Part shown: positions 1 to 10,700 of the stretch, in pieces
Numbering within the stretch: position 1 is the stretch's first letter
Layout of the letters: every line of letters starts with the position of its first letter
Origin: Siphonodentalium dalli
Lineage: Eukaryota > Mollusca > Scaphopoda > Gadilida > Siphonodentaliidae
NCBI GenBank assembly: GCA_032622095.1
Contig: CP136062.1
Span: 54,295,849-54,359,848 of the forward strand
Direction: 5' to 3'
Length of the DNA: 64,000 nucleotides
Notes under the pieces: model-generated
Seen by the model: the letters and a program-made list of their open reading frames with translations, nothing else
Database searches by the model: none
Told to the model about the DNA's origin: nothing
Translations under genes and position numbers: made by a program

Positions 1-1260
1 TGGTGCAATGATTCACTGATTGTTGATGAATATCAACAAAGAATGATCACCATGTAGTCGTATAACTGTGATCAGAATGACATAGCAGTGACATGGTGAG
101 CGTTGATCACTGTCGATGGTCATGGTGGTCACGGTGCATCGAATTTTCCAAGTTTTTCTGTCTAATTGTTTTAATTTGCAAAATTGTCATCACGTTAAAA
201 GTATCTATGGTTAGAATACTGGAGTTCACAAATATGTACACATAGCTTACCTGCTTATCTCAGTTGCTGTGTTAATTCTATGCTGTTATTCCTATCAAAT
301 ATATTCTTCGACCTCGTGTTCGCGTGTTCTGTGGCAGGACTATTTGGGGTGTGTTGTGATTGCGTATTAATTTATAGCACAAACTCACATCTCTTCGTCC
401 GTTGTTGTTACAAATACAACAATTCATAACATTATTAAAACTCAATATAATTAAATAAATAGTTTGTTTCATACAATTGCAGAATATTATGGGTTTAAAT
501 TGTCAATACGTTTGGAACTATATCTTATCTTCCAATTTTATTTATCGAATATTATTTTTAGATTTGATCGATGAGCACTCAATCGAAACAAGTAAAAGTT
601 AGCCTGGCCCAGGTTACTCTGCTTTAAACTTTATGAATATCGCATCAATCTATCAGGCTAAAATACCGATAGAAAATTGAAGATATTCTCTACATGGGCA
701 TTGATGCGACTGGAATTAGTTTTCTGGGCAAATGTTAAAAAAAAAAAAATTAATTTGTAAACAATCATCGACTGATTTGTGTTAGCCTCTTGTCAGTCTT
801 GACAACCGATTACGACAATATTCAAATTCAAATTATTTATTGGTTATGACCATATTCTAGCGTAATCCAAGATAAAATACATATATAAATATCATTTTAC
901 ATATAATCATTATATATTATTACTGCCTATAGACTACAGTAATATATCTATAGTTTTAATGTTTTACGACAATAATGCTTTAGGCCCACCGATCCTTTAT
1001 CCTACATTCGTGCTATCCAAAATTCAAAATCCAAGGGTCGTATTACCATAGATGAAGGAATTACTTAAAAATTGGTGACGTCACAAAATCAGATATAGCC
1101 TATATACGACCCAAAGCGTCTTTGGTTCGTTATAAACTGTTAACAAAAGATATCAAACTCAATACATGACAAAGATGACTCAGTGAAGTTTATAAAGTGA
1201 ACATAAAAATATTAAGGTAAGAATCTTTTAAAGCATTACTAAACCGTTTAGCACAGACCA
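1..1260. other. No gene seen; AT-rich upstream sequence
   Basis: No exon-like frame, RNA gene or clear repeat structure was found. The longest open frame is 64 codons without recognisable motifs. Confidence 0.6.
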
Positions 1261-1264
1261 CAGT

Positions 1265-1510
1265 CCACTTCACTCATCCGATCATCACCAAACTTCATAT
1301 TTATCTTGATATTGATCTATCAGATGAGAGCTATCAAATATTTTTTTAATTTCATAGGAAAAAATGGTCGCCAGCGGCCATATTGCATTTACGTTATATG
1401 TTATCGTGTCATGTCGGTATCTAGTATTACTTAGAAATTTCACCTTTCCAGATTCATAATTGCTCCATTGACTGTAACAGATAAAATTATTCACCTGTTC
1501 GGATAGAGTG
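1265..1510. repeat. Dispersed repeat, copy 1
   Basis: This shares a long diverged match in direct orientation with 2380-2580: CACCAAACTTCATAT...GAGCTATC...TCGCCAGC...AGTATTAC. The segment at 2030-2250 contains similar motifs (CGCTAGATGTGAGC, GCCAGCGG). It is probably an old non-coding transposon. Confidence 0.55.
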
Positions 1511-2379
1511 TCACTGAAACTTTATTTTGTCAGACTGTCTGTATAATCACTGATTATATATGGCAATAATCTGTAATAAGATGTAGCACTATTTTATTTT
1601 ATATTTACATGCAGTGCTGTTTTTATACAACAGTTATAATCCCCCTATATCATCATGTGATCGACCATACATCGCGCGAGGACCTGGTTGAATTAAGGGG
1701 GGTTTTATGGATCACTTCTGTCCTCAAGCTAGATTATACTTATGCCATTAAATGGCATGTTACTAACGTGGAGGGTTAGATATGCTTGAGAAACCACCAC
1801 TCTTTAATTCACACCAAGTTCTCAGCTGTCATGTTCGGATATTAGAACCCATAGCCATGATATATGGTTTATTTTGTGTATAACAATGCATATCAATGAA
1901 TCCATGTATACATGTATATTGATTCAACGGATTCAGTGGTTTTGTCCATCAGTCTATAAAATTTGCGGGGAAAACATGGCCAAAAGCAGTACACCCTGCT
2001 AAATTTCGAATTTGAATCAATTGGCGCACCCTGCAGCCAGCTTTAATTGGAGAACTTTTTCTCATGTGGATATTTTGGGTCACCGCTAGATGTGAGCCAT
2101 ATTTTGTTCTCAAACTGTCCTTGTGAAGACATCACTGCCAGCGGTGATCTTCAATTTTACTATTTTTATGGCTAAATAATTTGGTTGATCCTACAGACGA
2201 CACCCCTTGCCCGATCGTCACCAGATTCCACAATGATCTTCTGGATAACCAGGGTGAGAGTAATCTAATTTTCCCGAATTTCGTTAAAAAACATTACTAC
2301 AGGCAGCAATTTGGTATCTTACTCTTTGATCCTCTTTTGCATGACTGAATTGTTTACCAACTGTACAGACATATCCCTC

Positions 2380-2580
2380 ATATGATAGTCACCAAACTTC
2401 ATATTGATCTTCGGGCTGACAACTAGATGGGAGCTATCGAATGCTTTGAATTTTTTTGGAAAACATTGTCGCCAGCAGTCATCTTCTATTTTGGTTTTTA
2501 TATACATGTATATCTCTTCATGCGGATAGCCAGTATTACGTAGGTACTTCAACTTTCCGCATTCCTGTCATCATTTGAAA
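2380..2580. repeat. Dispersed repeat, copy 2
   Basis: Second copy of the repeat at 1265-1510, same orientation, with small indels. The 77-codon minus-strand frame here parallels one in copy 1 and is not evidence of a gene. Confidence 0.55.
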
Positions 2581-2735
2581 TATAAACATTTACCTGATAC
2601 ATGCACCCTTCAAAATTTGTTTCGTCGTATCTATTTTAATGACCCGTATGGTAATATTGATACAGATATATTTGTCAAACATTTCTTTGTACAATATACA
2701 GGTATTTAGTTTGTAACTAAATCTAGAAATATATA

Positions 2736-3225
2736 ATAGTAGCTGGTGGACCCGACTTTGTCCGGGATGTTCCCCTATGATTTTCGGAGAATTGCGCGAT
2801 TTAACCTTGAATAGACTATTTTAAAGGTGAAGGTCATGTCGGGGTCACGATTTGACCCGTCCAAAACACTCCCCGGACAAAAGTACCCGTCGATATCCGC
2901 CCGGCTTTACCCGATTTGACCTTGAATTGACAATTTTGAATGTCAAGATCAGGTCAGGGTCATGATTTGACCCACCCGAAACACTCCTGGGACAAAAGTA
3001 AAAGTAGGTATCAAATTTCGTTGAAATACTTCCGTTTTACCAGATTTGACCTTGAATTGATCTTTTTGAATGTCAAAGTCAGGTCGTGATCAAAATTTGA
3101 CCCGTCCAAAATACTAATTTCCCCTAGGTATCAAATTTCGTCAAATCTGTCCGGCAGTTTTCCCGGCCATAGCTAACAGACAAACAGACAGACAAATGTT
3201 CAAAATATATATTAAACTAGCTGAT
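2736..3225. repeat. Dispersed repeat family B, copy 1, with internal tandem units
   Basis: It begins AGCTGGTGGACCCGACTT and ends CAGACAGACAAATGTTC followed by A/T-rich sequence. Inside are about three diverged units of 120-130 bp, each with GATTTGACCTTGAATTGA, a GGTCA-rich stretch and TTTGACCCGTCC. The tail resembles the 3' ends of some invertebrate non-LTR elements, but no coding sequence is present. Confidence 0.6.
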
Positions 3226-3596
3226 GTACTCGACTTCGTTCGGGCTAGTTAGGGATTTTTTTGTGATCGCCTCCATCTGGACAGTACCCAGTATATACAG
3301 CGTCTGGCCAAACTATTGTTCAATTGGTCCAGAAACATGCCTATATCAGCACGTTCGAGAACATGGTCCCACGTGAAATTGGACCCGTCCATATTGCTCC
3401 CGGGATCGCAGTAGTCCTACACACAAATTTTTAGTCGGATCGGTCAAGGTCCAGAAACATGCCTATGAGCGAGGTCAAGTTGACACGTTAAATACCAAAT
3501 TCTAGCAGTGTTAGAGTCTATAACACATACACACATGCATTCAAGCATACACACATACATACAGACAGGTGTTCCAAAATGTATAATCGATAGCTA
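3226..3596. repeat. Dispersed repeat family B, copy 2
   Basis: It starts CTAGCTGATGTACTCGACTT immediately after copy 1 and ends ACAGACAGGTGTTCC plus A/T-rich sequence. It is closely similar to 58887-59314 through GGTCCAGAAACATGCCTAT and GTGAAATTGGACCC. Confidence 0.65.
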
Positions 3597-3759
3597 CAAC
3601 AATTCTATGGTAGATAGCTCACGGCCGACCTGATGCATGCATCTTAGTTTTCTTGTATGGCTCTGGTGATCAGGTAATGACATTGACTCGATGACGCATA
3701 GCTGCGAATGGAGAATAATGTATTCACTATGGGCTATGGCTGTACCACACTGGATCATT

Positions 3760-4070
3760 TATTAAATACATTAAACTCTCTTTGTGCGAGGTTTGTCTGT
3801 TTGTTCATATACAGATACAGCACATCGGAAGTGTATGATAAGCAAAACACTCAACACCGTGGCGATTTTGTTTGGGAGAGTGATTCCGGTGACCCATTCA
3901 ACACCAAAATCTTGTGGTGAGGACTAGTGAGCGCTATAACAGTATTTTGCAAACAACATGGTGCCAGTTTTAATTAACCAAAGTTCATTAGTGTGGTCTC
4001 CCCATTGTTGAGTATTTTGTTTATCGCACGCTATTTACATACTTTACAACATGTTTTCGAACAGAATTTG
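3760..4070. repeat. Fragment of the palindromic repeat family
   Basis: GATAAGCAAAACACTCAACACC and, further on, GTTGAGTATTTTGTTTATCGC in the opposite sense match the inner arms of the 25.6-27.4 kb palindrome and the copy at 53.7 kb. The local arrangement is itself an inverted repeat. Confidence 0.5.
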
Positions 4071-4110
4071 GCTTTGTTCACATAATGCAGCGTAGGGACC
4101 ACAGGTTAAC

Positions 4111-4905
4111 TATAATAGCCTGATCGGGCTAAAATAGACCGATCGGTCTTCCTGGCACAGTGCTCACTGTTGTAAGAAAGGGAACTCTAAATTTCTTGAC
4201 AATTTGAATCGGTTTGTTTGAATATCTGTATACATGTATGTTTATTTTGAATATTCTCAGTAAATAATTATTTGGTGTCTTGCAAAAAGAAATCAGAATG
4301 AATTTTTTTGTACGTATTGTTTGAGAAATAACAATAAAACAGTTTAGAATGACTCCCCTTATCCCAAATGCAGGTTGGCTGTGAAAGACGGTTATACGGT
4401 TCAATCCCATTAGTGCCCACATATAACAATATAATTCAATAATTGCGATTAATTGCAAACCGTTGTGATAAATCGCCAAGTACGGTAGTTGGCGATATAT
4501 CAGAAATATGTTTTAGATTTATCGCAAAGTTCTTTTAACTATGAATGTTCTCAGTAAATAATTATATATGGTGTCTTGATAAAAACATTAGAATTAATTT
4601 TGTTTTGTTTTAACCTGATCGGGCTATTGTGATAAATCTCAAACATCTTTGCGATAAATCATAAAGTACAATCACCAAGTAGTTAACTGAGTTATCGTAA
4701 AGATATTTGAGATTTATCGCGAAGGTTTGGGAGTTATCGTAAAGGTGTTTGTGATTTTTCGCAAAGTTGTTTTAATTTTGAATATTCTCAGTAAATAATC
4801 TCCAAAAGAGATCAGAATTAATTTTTGTTTTAATTATTGCAGTCCCTTGCATGTTAGCTGTGAAAGACCGATTAGTCTATTTTAGTCCGACCGTGCTATT
4901 ATATA
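4111..4905. repeat. Element with inverted ends and GATAAATCGCAAA-type repeats
   Basis: The left end TATAATAGCCTGATCGGGCT and the right end GTCCGACCGTGCTATTATA are inverted copies of one another, followed inward by AAAATAGACCGAT and its complement. The interior carries many short repeats built on TTATCGCAAAG and GATAAATC in both orientations. A 116-codon minus-strand frame at 4129-4479 is spurious. Confidence 0.5.
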
Positions 4906-4994
4906 TGGATTTGTGGTTCAACTTCATCCAGAGGTGAAGGAGAAGATCTCTCGATCTTTTCGATCATCCTGGGCGCTTCGCGCCCTCCTACTAC

Positions 4995-5342
4995 CTCTAC
5001 TTCATCCAGACCTGTTTAAGGTGTCTGATTTATTATGTTTATACGGTTCAAGTCCATTAGTGTAAACACATAACAATATATCTGCAATAAATCACAAACC
5101 TTTGTGAAAAATCTCAAACATGTTTACGATAAATCGTAAAGTATAAACACCACGTAGTTTGAAAGTTATCGTACATGTATAGATGCTTGAGATTTATCGC
5201 ACAAGTTTGCGAGTTATCGAAAAGGTCTGCGAGTTATCGCAAAGGTGTTTGTGATTTTCCACAAATCCGTTTTGTGATTTATCGCAAAGATTTGCTCCCC
5301 TCATTACACATGCATTCTTGCTGTGAATGACCGATCGGTCTA
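4995..5342. repeat. Related GATAAATC/ATCGCAAAG repeat segment, interrupted by the Harbinger-like element
   Basis: The same short motifs as 4111-4905 continue, and the segment ends in GACCGATCGGTCTA just before the inserted element at 5346. Sequence after the element (6946-7010: CACCAGACCTGTTGAGG, TACGGTTAAACCC) resembles 4995-5055, so the repeat family lies on both sides. Confidence 0.45.
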
Positions 5343-5345
5343 TTA

Positions 5346-6942
5346 GGCCCGTTCCAAACGACGGATTTTTGTCGACTCGAATCTAATACCAGACCCACAA
5401 TTGTATTAAATGCGTCTAAAATGCGACGTTTGAAACAATTAGATCCGTGTCAGACGCATCACAGACGAATCTCCGTCCAATTCAGACGAATCTTCGTCGG
5501 TGATGCGTCTGAAATCCGTCTTGGTTTCAAACGACGGATTTTTGTCGACTCGAATCTAATACATGTGACGAGAAGAGCCGAAAGTTGCCGAATAACGAAT
5601 GCAAATGATATGCTAATGATATGATAATGGTATAATAATGAGGGAGTTCCCCTTATCTGCGGAAATACCCACATGACGTCATTTGTCGCACGCTCTCTTT
5701 GTTATAAAGAAAGATATATCTATAAGAATTGCTTAGGTAACATTGTGAAAATTTTAATTATTATGGCAGTTTGATTTCTCAACGAACATGGCATGTCACT
5801 GACTCACATCTTATAATGGCTATATTATCAATGATTTATAATAATTCATATATACCGATATAAGGGATATGGGTTGTAGCAACTGATTTATAATAATTCA
5901 TATAGACCGATATTCCTTATTGTAAGGGATAGGGGTGGTAGTCTCTGATGTATAATAATTCATATATACCCGTATTACTTATTATAAGGGGTAGGGGTGG
6001 TACCACTGATTTATAATAATTCATATATACCGACATTACTTGTTATGAGGGGTATATGTGTGGTAACCTCTTATTTATAATAATTCATATATTCCGGTAT
6101 TACTTATTATAAGAGGCAGAGTGGTAGCCTATGATTTATAATAATTGATATATACCGGTATTACTTATTATGAGGGGTGGGGATAGTATAGCCTATGATT
6201 TATAATATTCATAGATACCTGTATTCCTTATTATAAAGAATATAGGGTGGTAGCCTATGATTTATAATAATTAATATATTCCGGTATTCCTTATTACAAG
6301 GGGCAGAGTGGTATCCTCAGATTTATAATAATTCATATAAACCGGTATTACTTATTATGACGGGTATTGATAGTAGCCTATGAATTATAATAATTCATAT
6401 ATACCGGTATTCCTTATTATAAAGGATATAGGGTGGTAGCCTATGATTTATAATATATAATTAATATATTCCGGTATTCCTTATTATAAGGGGTAGGGGG
6501 TGGTAGTCTCTGATTTATAATAATTATTGTATACCGGTATGTACATGCATGGTATACACATAGATGGCAATTGGTTGCACGATATAACATTTATTTGTAG
6601 CGCCTATTATAGTATATTATATATCTGTATGTACTATATACATCCTCATATAAATGAGCACATATATTCCCGCTGAAGTCGCGCATATATATATACATAA
6701 GTTATACTGTATTTTAGTATATATATGTATAACATATACCGGTATATATAGGCATCTATATCTACGCGTGACCAATTTTTGACGGTAACCGGGAATCCAC
6801 CTTTAAATAAATCTACCGATGTATTAGATTCGACGCGACAAAGATGCGTCCGTCTGTAACAAAATCGACCGCAGACGCATCACCGACGGATTTAATACAA
6901 TTAGATTCGAGTCGACAAAAATCCGTCGTTTGGAACGGGCCT
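5346..6942. mobile_element. Harbinger-like non-autonomous element with TTA duplication
   Basis: Terminal inverted repeats of about 40 bp begin GGCCCGTTCCAAACGACGG at the left and end with its complement CCGTCGTTTGGAACGGGCC at the right. The direct repeat TTA flanks both sides (5343-5345 and 6943-6945). A 3-bp TTA/TWA target is characteristic of PIF/Harbinger transposons. No transposase is present. More inverted copies of the GACGGA/GTCGACTCG sequence extend inward on both sides, and a minisatellite fills the middle. Open frames at 5421-5674 lie in the inverted repeats. Confidence 0.8.
5831..6540. repeat. Minisatellite of about 61-bp units inside the element
   Basis: About 11-12 copies of a unit running TTTATAATAATTCATATA, then CCGGTATTACTTATTATAAG, then a G-rich GGGGTAGGGGTGGTAG and CCTATGA. 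Unit length varies from 58 to 66 bp and copies differ by point changes. A/T-rich and G-rich parts alternate within each unit. Confidence 0.85.
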
Positions 6943-7029
6943 TATAGAGCCATTGGAGTTCACCAGACCTGTTGAGGATGTCTTGATTTGTGTTTGTACG
7001 GTTAAACCCCTGTATTAAACCTACTGAGC

Positions 7030-7650
7030 CTACTGGGCCAAAATACCATGAAACATGTATCGTGGTTTACCGATGAGCTATTTTTTAAAGTCTCAATTAA
7101 ATGCAAATTTTATATCGATATCATATGACGATCCCCCGCATGCACGTGGAAATGGATATGAATTTTGTAAGTGGGATATATGTTGGTCATCTCAACGTCT
7201 ATGGTAATAGTGATATGATTTTGGACAGAAAAATATGTTCAAAACTAAATTAAATCGAATTGAAGATAAAATCGCATGCTCGGCAGTTTAGAATATTTAA
7301 AAAACTGGAAACTTAATATGTTGCACTATAAAATGTTAGACTTCATTTCGGTGGTGATCAATATATTTAACTCCTCACAGAGACAGTCTAAAAATGTGTC
7401 AAAACTATGTTTATGTTAATTGTGAGATATTATGAAGGGGTCAGGTGGGGGGGGGGGGGGGGGGGGGTTCAACATTGTGGATAACATTCTGGCCATTTAG
7501 GAACACTGTTTAATAACGGAAATTACATATTCATATAGGTATACATGAAAAGCCTAAACGTTTTTGACACATATATTAATTGATTTATTTTGTCAGTAAA
7601 TGTTATGTTAAGTTACGTTATGTTATGCTATGATATGTTATGTTATGCAG
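7030..7650. other. Intron or 5' flank; poly-G run and TTATG pentamers
   Basis: No exon seen. A run of about 20 G occurs near 7448-7467, and TTATG-type pentamers run from about 7600 up to the exon 1 acceptor. Confidence 0.5.
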
Positions 7651-7764
7651 CTTGTGCACTCCCCCTGGGGACGACGACGGGTGAAATCACAGACAGCCAA
7701 ATCAGTGTCTCCAGCTCAGAGGTCAATCACGGGAAGATCAACGTTAGACCAACGTGCTGCGTAG
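7651..7764 (+). CDS. Exon 1 seen: start of F5/8-type C (discoidin) domain
   Basis: The acceptor ...TTATGCAG precedes phase-1 sequence and the donor is G|GTGAGT. The peptide carries the classical discoidin opening: Cys, then PLG, then [13 protein letters not shown], matching the C-x-x-PLG...G-I-x-D-x-Q-I-x-A-SS pattern. Its first Cys (residue 2) should pair with Cys151 from exon 3. The acceptor has no normal pyrimidine tract: it is preceded by TTATG-type pentamers from about 7600. The open frame runs 5' past the acceptor to an ATG at 7590, but the low-complexity pentamers there look intronic. A true start codon is not established. Confidence 0.85.
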   Translation, partial: LVHSPWGRRRVKSQTAKSVSPAQRSITGRSTLDQRAA

Positions 7765-10700
7765 GTGAGTAAATATGTACGTGTGTGGTATAAATAGGGC
7801 CAGTGCTAGTTAGTATTTAGGGGGGGGGGGTCTTGATGAAACTACAACTCAATCTAAATCGATTTAGATTGGAACGGGATGAATCTAGGTTGGTTCTTTC
7901 AATAATCGCAGACGTCGGTAGCACCATTGCTTGCTTCGTTGCAGTGATGCGTGCATTGCATTAGTAACTCATCCATAAATAAAACCATTGTGATCGAGAT
8001 TGGGAAAAGTCATATTCTGTATCATAAAAATGGGACCCCATTTTAATAAAGCGTGATATTTTAAGAAATTGCATGACGTGCATTATGCAATATATGTATC
8101 TTAGCTAAACAAATTGAAGTTATGATGTAGATATACAATGTGTTGTTTACATTTGGTGTTTTCCATCCTGATCAGCACCTACACGTGTATGATACACGTG
8201 TTTGCCTTTAAATCACAGGTACAGATGGAGGATCTTGGTGTCCAGCTCCCACCGACCATCACCCATGGCTACATATAGACTTCCCGCAACCGAAATCAGT
8301 CAAACATCTGTCATTCTTCCACCCGTCACAAACATCACATACCGTACCGAGTCGATTCATGAAGACATTCAAGCTGGAGTTCAAGTCACCCTTATCTGAA
8401 AGATTCCAGCAATACACTGAGGTATGATGTCACTGTGAACAACATGCTATTCTGGACGATTGCGATAATTCTGAGTCAACGCCATTATGACAACCCAATC
8501 GGCAAACCTCGTCAGCTTCCGTAACGTTTCTCAGGACGGGTTTCTTAGCTAGGCCTAAGATGTCATCGGTCGAGACAGGAACGTGGCTAGATGGTCTTCG
8601 TTGTGGGGGAGGTGGTGTCCACTGCAAAATTCTAACTGCAACCCCTTGGAGATGGAGCTTGCACTAGGCTAAACTCCCAAGTTCGTGTAATACTAAATGG
8701 GGGAGAATGAAGTCTGAACCTGAAAACTGCTAAATCCTTGCATCTAGAAGTCTAAACCAAGGAAAATTCAAGACTTGATTTTTGAAAATTGATTGGCAGT
8801 TTTAATTGTCCACCGGTGAAGGACCAGGACCCCTCTGCCACAATGGGAGAAAAATTTGAATCTGAACCTGAAAATTGCTAAATCCTACGATCTAGATGTC
8901 TAACTCCATGCAAATTCAGACGTCGATTTTTTTCGACTGACCGCCAGGGACGAAACCATGACCTCTCATCCCAGTGGAAGAACATTTTGAAATCTGAACC
9001 AGAATACTCATAGTATCTAGAGATGTAACTCCAGGCAAATTATGGTCTCGATTTTTTAAAATTAATTTTTGACTGGCCACCGGGGGGATCAGGACCCCTC
9101 ATAACCACTGAAATCTTAACCTGAAAACTGCAAAATCCTAACATCTAGACTGGCACCAAACTCCCCAAGTGTAGGAAATTTCAGACCTGACACACCTCTA
9201 AGGTTGGAAAATTTCCAACATATGGCCATTTTAGTTCAAGATTTTGACCAAAAGCAGGACAATATATAACCCTTGGTATGAAAACAACAAATCCCTAATA
9301 ATCCGCTGGAAAATCAAACTACGAGAACACTTTCAGCCTATTGTAGCCTTGTAGATGTGAAATTTCCAACTGTTTTTGTGTCAGGTATGAAATTTTCAAC
9401 TATTGAAAATGTTTACAAAAGTTGTGGAGTGAGACACACCAACCCCATCCTGTCGCCACATCCCTGGGTCGATGAGTTCAGGATGTACAACAAACCTTTC
9501 TAACTGCATATAGACCAGAACTGGGTGCACTGAACGTCTCCTTGGCTAAATTGTCATCTCAACACGTTGAGTGATAATCTATTGAGCGAATTGTATTCAG
9601 CTGATGCGTAGCGACAACTCAACAATGACAAATCAGGATATCTGTTTCGTATTTAATCAACACGTTGATTAAAAGAATGAGTAAATGCTAAGAATAATAA
9701 CTAATTTACAACCATGTGGCGTCTGACGATAGTCATTTCGAGGCGTTTACTTTAATATACGTTGCCGCTCCCATTATTTGATCTACAACTACAACATGCA
9801 ACCCAGCGACACTGGTTTATGCACTGCATATATATAGTCCATGACACCGGTATACTGCTTCATCGACAGGCATGAACCACCAAGTAGAAAACTTCAGACC
9901 AAAAACTAAATAGGAAAATGATAGATTATTCTAACCTCTTAATATCCCAAACAATATATATTTTGTATTTAAATTTTTTTTCAAAGATAAAGAGCTTCAT
10001 ACTGTTCTACTTCCAGTCAAATTGTTTTACATGCGCCGATGCTTGATGGGGTCCCGGGGTGCGGGTAGAACTTCAGACTATATTTATGAGGTATTTGGTT
10101 AACATTTTCGAGCTAATCTCAAACTTCAGGTAAGCTTACCTGCCGAAAAATTCCGACCCATGTCCAGGCGCACATTACATTTATGAGAGCCTGACATTTG
10201 GTCCAGTCTGACGAAGCGATATGCAGTTGGAATTGGAAGTTGGACAACCACAGCACGATGTGTTGAATTTATTCATACTAAACATTACTTCATTCCAGAA
10301 TGTGCCATCAATCTACAATGAAACAACACGTTATACAGTGTCGCTGACGCCCGCAATTACAACAACTGGAATCCGGATCACACCACAATCTTACAAGGAA
10401 CTCGCCTGTTTCCGTGTCGAGTTGTACGGATGCGAACCACACGGTATGCATACATATATTTGTGAATGGTACTGCCAATCTTTCGGAACACATCTGCAGT
10501 TTCCGCCGATCTCGGCAGAATGTAACTCGGAAACAATTAACGATTCATTGTCTGGTTTCTTTCGGAGTTTCGTCGTATACCATCCTGGCGCTATCACTTT
10601 CACACAAGGAAGGAGCGCGCCGATACTTAATTCCAATGAGAATGCATATAGAAACCACCGATACCGACAACCTCGTCAAGAAAACACGAACCATGCATGT

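Noticed and set aside
4129-4479. 116-codon minus-strand frame, among the longest in the first 10 kb
   Set aside because: It falls in a repeat with inverted ends, and has no domain, no splice support and random-looking composition.
5831-6540. CRISPR-like regular array
   Set aside because: Units are contiguous minisatellite repeats without unique spacers, within a eukaryotic transposon.
7590-7650. ATG at 7590 as the true translation start of the lectin gene
   Set aside because: The residues before the AG at 7650 derive from TTATG pentamers, do not form a signal peptide, and the exon border at 7650 fits the domain.
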